44,408 nucleotides of DNA from Planctomycetaceae bacterium (GCA_012719125.1 JAAYAY010000190.1:1-44408), one strand, 5' to 3'; shown: positions 18,405 through 27,300, counted from the stretch's first letter. A program made the numbers and translations. Notes: generated by a model not told the origin, from the sequence alone.

Positions 18405-19694
18405 TCATCCAGCGTCTAATTGCACTCCCGTCGTCCCCGCGTGGAACGTGGCTTCCCGGGACCGGCTGGAAAGTCCGTAGAGTGCGATGATGACGAAACA
18501 GAGGCCGGGCAGCAAGTAGGATAGGCTAACGCCCCACTGGTCGACCAGGAAACCTTGGATGGGGGTAATGATCGCCCCACCCACGATGGCCATGATCTGG
18601 CCCGACGCGGCTAGCTTGGTGTCCTCGCCCAAATCGGAACAGCCGAGTCCGAAGATGGTCGGGAACATGAGAGACATGAAGCCGGATACGCAAACAAGGG
18701 CTATTACGCCTGGCATGCCGCCCACAAACACCACGCACAGAATAGAAAGGAATCCCAGCAAAGCCGCAGCGACGAGCAGCGTCGATCCCCGGAAAAAGGT
18801 CATCAGCCCGGTAAATACCCAGCGCATACAGCCAAAGAGGACAAGCGCCATCGTATGGTAAACCAGCGCCACCTCTTGCGTGACCCCAAGTTGTTCTGGA
18901 ATGTAGTAGTTCGTGTAGGTCCACACGGTGATCTGGGTGCCCACGTAGCAGAACTGGGCGAACACGGAAAAGACGTAGTTTCGATTGCGAAGCAGTCGGC
19001 CCGTTGTGCTGAAGAAATGCAGGTGTTTGTCGTGTTCGGCGGCGTACGGCATTTTGGCCAACAGAATAAGCAGCCACACGACGCCCAGAATGATCGCGAT
19101 CACCAGGTACGGAAAGACAACTGTATGGAGCGAGTCGGAGATCTGCTCCGGCCCGATCGACAGATTCCCCTGCCCATCCTTTGGCAATCGTGCCATGACG
19201 AGTGACCGGCACAGCATGATTCCGATGACGGCACCGATGGGATTGAAAGACTGGGCGAAGTTTAGACGCCGGGTGGCCGTCTTTTCCGATCCCAAGGCCA
19301 ACACATAGGGATTGGCATTCGTTTCCAGGATGCTGAGTCCGCCGGCGAGCACAAAATAGGCTAAGCAGAACAGGGAGAATTCCTCCGCCATCTTGGCCGG
19401 ATAGAGCAAGAAACATCCCAATGCATACGCACCCAAGCCCAGCAACACGCCGGTCTTATACGTGAATTTCCGGGCGATCATCGCACCGGGCAGAGCCAAG
19501 CAGAAATAGCCGCCATAGAAAGCGAACTGAATGAGCGATGCCATAAAGGTGCTCATCACGAAAGTCTGCTGGAACACTTTGACCAGGGGATCGGTCAGAT
19601 TGTTGGCGATAGCCCACCACAAGAAACAGCTAGCCAGCAACACAAAGGGCCACCTCGCGCCCGACGGAAGGACTCTCTCTTTTGGTTCGCTCAT
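18405..19694 (-). CDS. fucP: FucP-like sugar:proton symporter (FHS family)
   Basis: A 429-residue MFS protein of the fucose-galactose-glucose:H+ symporter family. It follows E. coli FucP closely: 'CFLWWAIANNLTDPLV' with D35 (E. coli D46), 'SLIQFAFYGGYF', 'SILETNANPYVLALG' with E124 (E. coli E135), 'FNPIGAVIG', 'AQFCYVGTQ' and 'FMSLMFPTIFGLG'. Both essential acidic residues are retained. It imports L-fucose or a related hexose across the inner membrane. No good Shine-Dalgarno site precedes the ATG at 19694. A perfect palindrome at 19706-19720 lies 12 bases upstream and may be an operator. It is 103 bp downstream of the mutarotase-like gene, which would suit a sugar-uptake unit. Confidence 0.9.
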   Translation of the reverse strand: MSEPKERVLPSGARWPFVLLASCFLWWAIANNLTDPLVKVFQQTFVMSTFMASLIQFAFYGGYFCLALPGAMIARKFTYKTGVLLGLGAYALGCFLLYPAKMAEEFSLFCLAYFVLAGGLSILETNANPYVLALGSEKTATRRLNFAQSFNPIGAVIGIMLCRSLVMARLPKDGQGNLSIGPEQISDSLHTVVFPYLVIAIILGVVWLLILLAKMPYAAEHDKHLHFFSTTGRLLRNRNYVFSVFAQFCYVGTQITVWTYTNYYIPEQLGVTQEVALVYHTMALVLFGCMRWVFTGLMTFFRGSTLLVAAALLGFLSILCVVFVGGMPGVIALVCVSGFMSLMFPTIFGLGCSDLGEDTKLAASGQIMAIVGGAIITPIQGFLVDQWGVSLSYLLPGLCFVIIALYGLSSRSREATFHAGTTGVQLDAG

Positions 19695-19705
19695 AGGGTA
19701 CTCGT

Positions 19706-19720
19706 TTCACATCTTGTGAA
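19706..19720. promoter_or_regulatory. Perfect palindrome upstream of fucP
   Basis: TTCACATCTTGTGAA is a perfect 6-3-6 inverted repeat centred 19 bases before the fucP start codon. Its half-site TGTGA resembles CRP/FNR-family sites, but the spacing is shorter than the usual TGTGA-N6-TCACA and the half-sites are reversed. It is a candidate repressor site; the regulator is unknown. Confidence 0.45.
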
Positions 19721-19797
19721 GGGGAAGTCGATAGACAAGTGCTATCTTCGATCCTGCCTGATTTGTGGTGGACCGCTGTATCCAGGGCATGCTGGGA

Positions 19798-21021
19798 TTA
19801 CGGCTTCTTCAACGCATTCTGAATCTCAACCAACGAAACCCCCAGCGTGGCCCGCGACACGGCGTCCAGATCGGCTTCGGCGCCGGCCAGGTGAACGGTG
19901 CGGTGGATGTGCGTCAGGCTTTCTCCCGGGGCGAGGGCCGCGGCCGGGGAGGAGGACTCCAATTCGTAGAACGGGCCCATCGGCTTGGCGCCGGGGGACG
20001 GGGGGCCGTCGTTGTAGGCATTGGCCGCGTCGCCGCTGAACGGATTGTCCTGGAGTTTCCAGAGCGAGTTCACGTAGTCGGTCACGCCTTCGGGCTGATT
20101 GAACTGGACGACCGTCAGCACCTTGTTCTGGGCGTCGTAACTTCCGAGCACCGCCTTGCTGCGTTTGGGGTTGATGCCAATCTTGCTGCGATACTCGCCG
20201 TCGGCAGCGAAGTAGATGATGTCGTCTTTCACGACCAGGCGTTCCGGAGGAATGCTGCCGAAGTAGTCCGAGGTCACCTTGACGCCGAGTTCCGATTCCG
20301 GACCGGCATGGATGGGCACGACGATGGTGGTCGACGGCGATGGATTGAACATGCCGAGAATCCAAACCGACAGCAGCCCAGTGTCTTTCTGCCAGGCATT
20401 CTGGCCGGCGTTGGTGATGCGGTTGTCGGATTCGTAGGCGACGAGGCTGACGTTCTTGGCCGGCGGCACCCCCAGCTTCTTCCAAGTGGTCGCGGCGTCG
20501 AGCAACCGGACTTCGCGGTTCACGGCCACTTCAAACTTCGTGCCCGAGTAGTTCGTCAGCGAGAACTTGGCGGCAAAGGCCGCCCGGTCGCGCGACTTGC
20601 TGGCCACGTCGAAGGGCAACGTGTCGAGGATCGCGGGAGTCTGCCAGTCGGCGAACTCGAATTTCGCCCCCTTGGCGAAGAAGATCGAGAACTGCCCTCC
20701 TTCGGGGCCCATCCAGAAGCGATCTTCGCCGCCGAAGGCGTTCATGTGTTCCAGGATCTTGCCCGAGGCAATCAATTCGCGGTTGATCCAGCCGAAACTC
20801 AGGCCGGTGTCGCCGCCTGCCGTGCTGGTCATGACGCGGCCTTGCCAGGCGGGGGAGACGGCCACTTTGCCTTGGCCGCTCGCGTCGCTGAGCACGATGA
20901 GTTCGGTGTGCTCCTTCAGAAAGGAGGCGTCTTCGCCGAAATTGGCGGCACGAACGCCGCTTGCGAAAACGACAAGAGAAACGAAGAACACGAGTGCGAT
21001 GGTGATCAGTTTGAGTTCCAT
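19798..21021 (-). CDS. Secreted mutarotase-like protein (DUF6786/DUF4380-like), function unproven
   Basis: A 407-residue protein with a signal peptide (residues 1-25, 'LVFFVSLVVFASGVRA'). The remainder is beta-rich: 'LIVLSDASGQGKVAVSPAWQ', 'GRVMTSTAGG', 'FGGEDRFWMGPEGGQFSIFF', 'VNREVRLLDAA', 'GLLSVWILGMFNP', and a C-terminal 'LTHIHRTVHLAGA'. This layout resembles galactose-mutarotase-like folds that bind or epimerise sugars outside the cytoplasm. The family name is from memory and unsure. It sits directly upstream of fucP on the same strand, so a role in converting a sugar to the anomer FucP imports is plausible. The nearest gene upstream, the LamG protein, is 355 bp away. No catalytic residues could be assigned with confidence. 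Confidence 0.6.
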   Translation of the reverse strand: MELKLITIALVFFVSLVVFASGVRAANFGEDASFLKEHTELIVLSDASGQGKVAVSPAWQGRVMTSTAGGDTGLSFGWINRELIASGKILEHMNAFGGEDRFWMGPEGGQFSIFFAKGAKFEFADWQTPAILDTLPFDVASKSRDRAAFAAKFSLTNYSGTKFEVAVNREVRLLDAATTWKKLGVPPAKNVSLVAYESDNRITNAGQNAWQKDTGLLSVWILGMFNPSPSTTIVVPIHAGPESELGVKVTSDYFGSIPPERLVVKDDIIYFAADGEYRSKIGINPKRSKAVLGSYDAQNKVLTVVQFNQPEGVTDYVNSLWKLQDNPFSGDAANAYNDGPPSPGAKPMGPFYELESSSPAAALAPGESLTHIHRTVHLAGAEADLDAVSRATLGVSLVEIQNALKKP

Positions 21022-21376
21022 GGCGATGAGGCTCTGTCTGAACTGCGGGGCAGGATGGGAACGCAGAGGCGAAACAGACTGCCAGGATATCCTGCTGTTG
21101 AGGTATGGTCAATCACTTGTCAGGCCCTGCCATAGCCGTGGCGGACGCTGTTTGTGGAGGTGGAAGGGTGATTCTGGAAGGAGTATCCGGCAAGGGCGGT
21201 TGCGAAACCGTATGTTTCTTATGGTTTTTGCGCTGCGCGGGAATGACGTGGCCAATTCGTATTGTGACGAGGTCTACAAGAGTTGGGTTTGAACAGGAGG
21301 TCGCGAAGGGATCAGAGGACGAACTGTGGGGCAGCCGAGTTGGGCAGCGCTACTCTCGCGGAGCGAAAGGCGACAG
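21022..21376. other. Intergenic stretch with degenerate interspersed repeats
   Basis: No gene is seen. From 21288 the sequence TTTGAACAGGAGG, followed about 16 bases later by ATCAGAGG, matches the start of the 355-bp repeats at 26248 and 27301, so it is a partial third copy. CTCTCGCGGAGCGAAAGGCG at 21354-21373 is another repeat-like segment. CGCGGGAATGACG near 21237-21249 recalls one arm of the palindrome at 4620-4690. Confidence 0.55.
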
Positions 21377-24300
21377 TCATTTCCTCGGCGATCCCTGCTG
21401 CGAGTATCGTTTCTCCAGGAGCACGCTCACTCGAAACTCGTTTGGACCGTCCGGGGGCAACGCGAACAGGATCGGGTTTCGGCCTGGTCGGAGACGCGGA
21501 GAGGCGCCTTCAGGGGTGACGGGGGCAATCTCGCCGGAAGCGCGATAGACGTGACAATCGTTCATGCCTTTGAAGACCAGGCGGTCGCCGGCGTGCAGGG
21601 CGGCGGGGAAGCGGATGCGGTTGTCGGCAATGGTCAGTTCGGGATTGGCGAGCGGCTCGACCTGACGGAGCAGGCGGATTTCGTCGACGTAGCAGGTGAC
21701 CGTTTTGCCGGCCGGGATGCCGTTGTAGTAGAGCCCCATTGCGTTGATCCTGGTGGGATCCTTGAGGGTGGGGGCACCGAGATCGAACTGGCAATATCGC
21801 CAGCCGGTGAAGTCGATGCGGCGGTAGATATCCTGCCAGCCGCCGGCGGCGTCGCGAAGTTGCAGCTTGAGCGACGGTCCTCCGCCGTCGCCGTGGACCC
21901 AGAAACCGATCGACTTGAAGGGCGACAGGTCGACGGACTGGGCCAGCGGGCCGGGCTTGTGCGACCAGCCGGCGTTGTCGTCGCGGGTGCTTTGGGCCGT
22001 GTAGCAGATGCTTGTGCTGCCGTATTTGGCCAGGTCGGTCGAACGGGTCAACCGCTGGGTTACGCCCTGATGGCAGCCGCCCGGGCTGAGTTGCTCGTTG
22101 TACGGGTAGGCGGGATCGGTTGCTTCGGTGGCCTGCTCGAAACTGGCGCAGGGCACGGCGCCGGCGGACTCGTAGGCGGTCAGCTCGCTTCCGACCTGGG
22201 CAACGGTCAATTCGAGATGCACGTCGGCCGACTTGACCTGGGGCGGGCAGAAGACTTCCCAGCGGTTCTGGCGACCGTCGAGGGCGCTGATCTGCCGGGC
22301 CGGTTCATATTCACGGTCGAGGAGCGACCAGTCGATCTGCTCGTCGGGCATCCGCTCGCGAAGTGGCGTGCCGCGAGCGACGATGGTCACCTCGGCACGG
22401 GAGGAGAATCCATCGGTGCCCTGGCAGTGGAAGGCGACCTGATTGGCCTGGGGCTCCAAGGCGGGCACGTCGCCTTGCGGCTGGAGGCGCTGGAGGAGGT
22501 TACCGCGCTCGTCGTAGAGGCGGCAGTCGTCGAGAGAGTCGAACTCGATGGTCATTCCGCTTTCCAGGTCGACGGGGAAGACCAGCCGCCGGCCGGCGAC
22601 CTCGACGGCCGGGTTGTGCAAGACGACCTTTTGCGTTCGTAGTGCTCGGATCGGGCCGATCGAACAGGCGGCCTCCTCGCCGGGCGGCAGGTTGTTCAGG
22701 TAGACGGTCATTTGACTGACGGCCTGGCGGACGAGGGGCGAGCGATGGAGGACGCAGTGGGCGCCGTAGGGCCACTGGTAGTCGTGGTAGGCGGCCGCGT
22801 CGCGTTCGCGCAGCAGGAGCTCGAAGTAGCGCCAGCCTTCGAAGTCGATCTTCACGTGATGATCGTCGAAGGTGTGGAAATACTCCGGCAGGTTGGTGAG
22901 CTGCAGGTTGAGCAGTTGGCCCTTGCCGTCGCCATGGACCCAGAGTCCGACGGCGTCGTAGGGCGTGAGATCGATGACCGGGTCGAACTTCTTGACAGCC
23001 CGAGCCCAGGCGCCGACGGGCGTGTCGCCCTGGTTGGCGGCGGTGAAGGTGAGGTTTGGTTCGGCTTGGGAGGGAGCGCGGGGCAAGCCCACGCGGCTAG
23101 GGGTGGTGGTGAGTTGGACTCGGGGGGCGGTGCCGGCGGGGGTGAACTGGTGGGCGTCGGCGAGATCGGCGAGGGCGAGGCTCTTTGGGTCGTCATAGGG
23201 ATAGGCGGAGTAGAGGGCCTGGATGCGGAGCCTGAGGGGTTGGGCATCGTAGCGGTTGTTGACGGTCCAGGTGCTGGCGCCGTCGTCCAGGCCGGTCACT
23301 TTGTGCTCGAGGTAGTCGGTGGGGACGAGTTGCCAGGCGCCGTCGTCGGCATGTTCGAGGTGGAATTCCTGCCGCTCCTGGCGGACCTTTTCTTTGACGG
23401 CCTCGGAGAAGTAGTTGGCCAGCCGGAGGCGCTCGTAGTTGCCGATCAGGGCGAAGTACTCGTCCTGCCGTGCGTTGGGCGGAGTGCCCGTGACGGAAAC
23501 GCTTTGGAAGGAGAGCGGCGCGTCGTGGGCCAGGGCCTTGGCGCACAGGTACTCGATCTCGTCGGGCCGTTCCATGTCCCAGTCGCGGTCGGGGCCCAGA
23601 ATAACCCACCAACCGAGTTGGGCTTCGAGGAGGCTGGCTTCGCGATAGACGCTGATATCGGCGAAGTGGTCGTCGGCGAACCGTTTGAGGCCCCACTTGG
23701 GATGATCCCAGGCGCCCACACGCGAGTGGAAGGCCCAGGAGTGGTGGTCCCAACAGCTTGCCTCGACGATGGCGGGGCGTTTGAGGCGGGTGTAGATGGC
23801 CTGACGCATGCGGGCGACGCCGTACCAGCCGCGCATGGCCTCGGCGCCGTCCATGTAGATCTGGTCGAGCTGGCAGGTGTTGAACACACCCGCGATGCGG
23901 TCGGCCAGGTCGTCGACGAGGGTCGACTTTTCGTCGGGCTGGAAGCAGCCGTAACGGACGAGCATGTGATGGACGGGCGAGCCCTTCTCATGCGCTGCCG
24001 GTTTGGTGCCGAAGGCGCCGCGCCGGCACTTGAAGAAGCCGCAGCCGGGTTCGTTGGAGAGGGCGGAGTACTGGATCAATTCGTCGCCGATGCGGATGCA
24101 GTTGCCGCGGCTGCCGTAGGCCCAGATGGTAGGGTAGTCGCCGGGCGGCTCGGCCGTGGAAACGTCGGCGCCGGTTTCGCTCAGGTCGGCGGCGAGGGTG
24201 AATGTGCCGTCGGTGGCCAGGCGCGGATCGGGCACGGGGCGGACCCATGGATCGTTTGGATCGATGCAACCGGTGAGGGTGTGGATCCCGGCCTTGAGTC

Positions 24301-25870
24301 CGGCGTCGTGGATCTTGCGGACGACCTGCTTGAGGCCATCGAGGCCGCCGGGGAACAGGCTCTCTCGCGGTTCATAATGGCCCAGGCTGGTTTCCCAGCC
24401 GCTCATGTGGATGCAGTCGATTCCGCCGCGCCGGGCGAGCTCGATCCACTGGTCGACGTTCTTCTCGGAAACGGAGGCGAAGACGTAGGAGCCGCGGCAG
24501 CCGGGCGCGTCGAGGGCGAAGGGGCCGCCGAGTTCGGAATGGGGGACTCCTTCGGTGCGGAGCATCTCCTGGAGTACCGGCCGCAGTTGGGGGGTGGGGC
24601 AGGCGACCAGTGCGGCGGCGGCGCCGTCGAGTCCGAACTCGGCAAAGGCAGTGGCCGTCATCACCGGCGGATTGCGCCCCACGTCGACCCGGGTCTGGAG
24701 GTTCAGGGCTCGCAGGCAGACGCCGAATTCGGCGTCGGCCGCCAAGCCCGACATGGAACTCACATTTTCGCAGGGCTTGAGGTTCAACTGGACGAAGGAG
24801 ACTTCCTCGACTTCTACGCCCTCGACGGAATCGAGGCGGAAGAGGAAGTACTTGCCGTTTCGACTCGCCGTGACGTCGAGTACAACGCTTGCGCCGCTTC
24901 TGGGGAACTGGAACACGAGCTTGCCGTCTTTGAGGGAGCAGGCGGCGCGGCGGTCGAGCGTGCCGTCTCTCTTGACGGTTACGAGCGGCGTGGTTCGGAG
25001 GATGCGGTCCTGACCGGTTCGTTTGTCGATCAGGGCGGTGCAGCGACCGGTGGGGCCGACGGCGAGGGTGGCATATTTGGTTTCGAAAGTTGCCACAGCC
25101 GCGGCCAACTGCGACGTTTTTGGGATTTCTTGGTAGAGTGGAATGTCTTTGGGCACGGAGCGGCTGGAGACGTTTTTGCTGAAGCTGCTCGCCACCTCGT
25201 CGGCCGAGAGTGCGCGGTTGTAGAGGCGGACGTTGTCGATGAGTCCCTTGTGGCTGACGGCCCCGCTCCACTGGCCGATCACGAGGTCGCCTTGATAGCC
25301 GACGGGGTAATCCCATTTGGCCGAGCCGACCTGCCGGCCATCGACGTAGGTCTTGATCTCGGGGCGTTGGAAGGTGGCGGCCAGGTGATACCACTTTCCT
25401 TGCTCGAAGGGCGTCAGCAGGGGAGCGCTTACTTCGCGCCACTCGCCCTTCTGTGCGGCCGAGTGGCCGGGGCGGCCCATGCGGAAGGAGCAGTTGCCGT
25501 CCTGGACGAAGAGCAGGAATCCGCCCGGGCTCCAGGTTCCGCCGGAGACGATATTGGGGTAGCGTCCGGTTCCTTCCCAATAGACCCAGGCCTCGACGGT
25601 CATCTCGTCGGAGCCGTCGAGCCCGGCGATCTGGGGAACGCGGACATGGGCTCCGGTGCCGTCGAAGGCCAGGGCGGTGCCGAACGGGCCCTGGACCCAG
25701 TCGGCGTCCCAGACTTCGGCGTCGTTTCCGTTTCCGGAGCTATCGAGGGCCAGGTCGCCCTGGGCGTCGTCGAACTTCCAGTGACCGAGCAGGCCGGGCT
25801 GTTCGGCGGCGAGGGCAGGGGCGGCCGCTAAGAGAGACAGGCAGAGGCAGAGCAGGAGAGTTCGAGGCAT
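21377..25870 (-). CDS. Large secreted LamG / TIM-barrel protein, putative glycoside hydrolase
   Basis: 1497 residues. The frame is open to 25996, but the Met at 25870 begins a signal peptide (1-22, 'LLLCLCLSLLAAAPALA'); the longer form would translate an inverted repeat. Residues about 25-235 form a LamG/concanavalin-like domain ('LLGHWKFDDAQGDLALDSSG', 'GLIDNVRLYNRALSADEVA'). About 470-800 look like a TIM barrel: 'GIDCIHMSGWETSLGHYEPR', 'IHDAGLKAGIHTLTG', and 'QIYMDGAEAMRGW' with D674, placed like the nucleophile of alpha-galactosidase-type families. Two beta-sandwich modules near 950-1130 and 1300-1450 share 'WVHGDG' (about 977 and 1323) and 'IDF.GWRY' and look duplicated. It probably acts on glycans outside the cell. 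Substrate and family are unproven. Confidence 0.7.
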   Translation of the reverse strand: MPRTLLLCLCLSLLAAAPALAAEQPGLLGHWKFDDAQGDLALDSSGNGNDAEVWDADWVQGPFGTALAFDGTGAHVRVPQIAGLDGSDEMTVEAWVYWEGTGRYPNIVSGGTWSPGGFLLFVQDGNCSFRMGRPGHSAAQKGEWREVSAPLLTPFEQGKWYHLAATFQRPEIKTYVDGRQVGSAKWDYPVGYQGDLVIGQWSGAVSHKGLIDNVRLYNRALSADEVASSFSKNVSSRSVPKDIPLYQEIPKTSQLAAAVATFETKYATLAVGPTGRCTALIDKRTGQDRILRTTPLVTVKRDGTLDRRAACSLKDGKLVFQFPRSGASVVLDVTASRNGKYFLFRLDSVEGVEVEEVSFVQLNLKPCENVSSMSGLAADAEFGVCLRALNLQTRVDVGRNPPVMTATAFAEFGLDGAAAALVACPTPQLRPVLQEMLRTEGVPHSELGGPFALDAPGCRGSYVFASVSEKNVDQWIELARRGGIDCIHMSGWETSLGHYEPRESLFPGGLDGLKQVVRKIHDAGLKAGIHTLTGCIDPNDPWVRPVPDPRLATDGTFTLAADLSETGADVSTAEPPGDYPTIWAYGSRGNCIRIGDELIQYSALSNEPGCGFFKCRRGAFGTKPAAHEKGSPVHHMLVRYGCFQPDEKSTLVDDLADRIAGVFNTCQLDQIYMDGAEAMRGWYGVARMRQAIYTRLKRPAIVEASCWDHHSWAFHSRVGAWDHPKWGLKRFADDHFADISVYREASLLEAQLGWWVILGPDRDWDMERPDEIEYLCAKALAHDAPLSFQSVSVTGTPPNARQDEYFALIGNYERLRLANYFSEAVKEKVRQERQEFHLEHADDGAWQLVPTDYLEHKVTGLDDGASTWTVNNRYDAQPLRLRIQALYSAYPYDDPKSLALADLADAHQFTPAGTAPRVQLTTTPSRVGLPRAPSQAEPNLTFTAANQGDTPVGAWARAVKKFDPVIDLTPYDAVGLWVHGDGKGQLLNLQLTNLPEYFHTFDDHHVKIDFEGWRYFELLLRERDAAAYHDYQWPYGAHCVLHRSPLVRQAVSQMTVYLNNLPPGEEAACSIGPIRALRTQKVVLHNPAVEVAGRRLVFPVDLESGMTIEFDSLDDCRLYDERGNLLQRLQPQGDVPALEPQANQVAFHCQGTDGFSSRAEVTIVARGTPLRERMPDEQIDWSLLDREYEPARQISALDGRQNRWEVFCPPQVKSADVHLELTVAQVGSELTAYESAGAVPCASFEQATEATDPAYPYNEQLSPGGCHQGVTQRLTRSTDLAKYGSTSICYTAQSTRDDNAGWSHKPGPLAQSVDLSPFKSIGFWVHGDGGGPSLKLQLRDAAGGWQDIYRRIDFTGWRYCQFDLGAPTLKDPTRINAMGLYYNGIPAGKTVTCYVDEIRLLRQVEPLANPELTIADNRIRFPAALHAGDRLVFKGMNDCHVYRASGEIAPVTPEGASPRLRPGRNPILFALPPDGPNEFRVSVLLEKRYSQQGSPRK
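23074..23103. repeat. Interspersed mini-repeat inside the LamG gene
   Basis: GAGCGCGGGGCAAGCCCACG and the following CGGCTAGGGG match segments at 26572-26602 and 27624-27655 almost base for base. In the coding strand it is translated in frame as about 'SRVGLPRAPS', between the barrel and the first WVHGDG module, which is a likely flexible linker. Confidence 0.6.
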
Positions 25871-25906
25871 GGCAGGATTCCTGTGGCGGGGTGGGGGGAT
25901 CAGGCA

Positions 25907-25998
25907 TGTTGAAAAAGGGGGACAGGCACCGCAACCGGTAATATGTCCGGCGTCGCGAGGCTGCAAGACGTTGCGGAGCCAGTCCCCCTTTTTCAACA
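25907..25998. repeat. Palindromic element with perfect 17-bp inverted ends
   Basis: TGTTGAAAAAGGGGGAC (25907-25923) and its exact complement GTCCCCCTTTTTCAACA (25982-25998) flank a 58-base centre. It lies in the predicted leader of the LamG gene, 36 bases before its ATG. It is the typical form of a non-autonomous REP/MITE unit and could fold in the transcript. Confidence 0.75.
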
Positions 25999-26077
25999 GA
26001 TCAGGCAGGCAGGCGACTGACTCACCATGGGAGCACTATAGCCGGGGGAGCGTAGTTTCGCCAATTTGCCGGTGCCA

Positions 26078-26104
26078 TTGTTTGCGTTGTTTGCATTGTT
26101 TGCG
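26078..26104. repeat. Three tandem 9-bp units
   Basis: TTGTTTGCG, TTGTTTGCA and TTGTTTGCG follow each other directly between the predicted promoter and the start of the LamG gene. It is a small microsatellite-like array and is too short to be a CRISPR. Confidence 0.7.
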
Positions 26105-26180
26105 CGGTTTTTTGTACTTTTGGCTAGAAAGGGGGGGCGACGTTGGTTGATCTTCATCGGCATCTGTGGCCGTGCTGGAT

Positions 26181-26208
26181 AGTATACAGATTTACACTTC
26201 TTTGTCAA
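26181..26208 (-). promoter_or_regulatory. Consensus sigma-70 promoter for the LamG gene
   Basis: On the minus strand a perfect TTGACA (26208-26203) and TATACT (26186-26181, one mismatch to TATAAT) are 16 bases apart. Transcription would start near 26174 and run toward the LamG gene at 25870, with a leader of about 300 bases that includes the tandem 9-mers and the 17-bp inverted repeat. It is among the best promoter matches in the window. Confidence 0.65.
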
Positions 26209-26247
26209 GAGGAAAAATGAACACCTCTGGGAGGGGGATGACCGTCT

Positions 26248-26602
26248 CGGGGTATTTGAACAGGAGGAATGGGAGTTATCAGAGGAAGAATATGAATCAG
26301 GATTGGTGAGCGGCGATTCGGCGTTGGATAAGTTTGTACGCCCCTCCCGTTCAATCGTTAGATGTATTCGACATCAATATCCCTCTGATGACTCTGCTTC
26401 CTCCTGTTCAAGAACCCAGGTCAACCGACTTGTGGAACACCTTCGGCGTTCATGTTCACGGCAACACCTACCCAGGGTGGCGCCCGCGCGACGGCGTCGC
26501 GGGGCTAACCCTGGGCTTTGGTGTTTAATGCCTTCGGCATACAAGGAGGATTCGGGGGCAGTGATCGTGCGGAGCGCGGGGCAAGCCCGAGCGGCTAGGG
26601 CG
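26248..26602. repeat. 355-bp direct repeat, copy A
   Basis: It matches 27301-27655 at roughly nine positions in ten by eye. Its inner structure has TTGAACAGGAGG (26256-26267) inverted at 26400-26411, ATCAGAGG paired with CCTCTGAT, a CCCAGGGT/ACCCTGGG palindrome and an ATGCCTTCGGCAT hairpin. It ends with the GCGGGGCAAGCCCGAGCGGC mini-repeat. Its CTA at 26595-26597 supplies the stop codon of the adjoining membrane-protein gene. Confidence 0.8.
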
Positions 26603-27227
26603 ATTGTTCGTTCCTTGGCTCTGTTTCTGCTTTCAGTCCGAATGCGCCTTCTGCCTCCAATCGCGCAAGATACGCGGCGCTGCATCCCTTCACCCAGAAC
26701 AGTCCGCGGCGGTGTTTCACCACGGTCAGCGGAGGGTTTCCGATGAAGAGGGCGGGTAAGCTCACGACAAACGCAACGATTATCAGAACGCCAATTGTCA
26801 AGATCGACTCGACGGACGTGGCCAACGGGGCGAGCGGGAGAATGACCAGCATTCCAGCCAACGCGAGAGTTGGAGTCGCAAAAGCGATTGCGATCGATAT
26901 CTTTGCGATCCTCCAGACTCGCCACTCCCGTCGCAACTCCGGTACCAACCCGTAGGTAATCGAGACTCGCTTCTTGAGCAGGAAGATAGCGGGGATCACC
27001 AGGGGGCCGCCCAGAACCAGAATCGCCACCCACGGCGAACACCAATAGAACGTTCCCCGGATCATATCTGTCTGCGAGACGGGTTGGTTCGTTTTGACGC
27101 AGATCGGCGGGAGCACTGTGCTGGCGGAAACAACCAGATACTTCCCGTCGACTCCCGGTGACAGCTCTCGCCTGTTTTCACAAGCGTAGCAGTCCGTCTG
27201 CGGCGACTGGTAGGGATTTGTGTCCAC
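26595..27227 (-). CDS. Membrane protein with an NPYQSP N-terminus, function unknown
   Basis: 210 residues if it starts at the GTG at 27227, which gives 'VDTNPYQSPQ', a recurring N-terminal motif of small planctomycete membrane proteins. The frame continues upstream to 27392 through repeat sequence and is rejected there. A cysteine pair 'CYAC' lies near residue 13. At least three hydrophobic segments are seen: 'SPWVAILVLGGPLVIPAIFL', 'ISIAIAFATPTLALAGMLVI', and 'LTIGVLIIVAFVVSLPALFI'. The stop codon lies inside direct repeat A and the other repeat copy lies 74 bp upstream of the start, so the gene is bracketed by 355-bp repeats. No catalytic motif is recognised. Confidence 0.6.
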   Translation of the reverse strand: MDTNPYQSPQTDCYACENRRELSPGVDGKYLVVSASTVLPPICVKTNQPVSQTDMIRGTFYWCSPWVAILVLGGPLVIPAIFLLKKRVSITYGLVPELRREWRVWRIAKISIAIAFATPTLALAGMLVILPLAPLATSVESILTIGVLIIVAFVVSLPALFIGNPPLTVVKHRRGLFWVKGCSAAYLARLEAEGAFGLKAETEPRNEQSP

Positions 27228-27300
27228 GGGATCTGGGCAACAGGTTGAGGGGCGGCGATCCCGGCAGCTTACCATGCAGACGGTTTGCGCGGCAACTTCC

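Noticed and set aside
22712-25831. 1039-codon open frame on the + strand
   Set aside because: Antisense to the LamG/TIM-barrel gene; low-complexity Gly/Val/Glu-rich translation without a signal peptide or motifs.
25871-25996. N-terminal extension of the LamG protein from 25996
   Set aside because: The extra residues are encoded by the palindromic element, and the Met at 25870 starts a standard signal peptide.
26078-26104. Possible CRISPR-like array
   Set aside because: Only three contiguous 9-bp units with no spacers and no cas genes.
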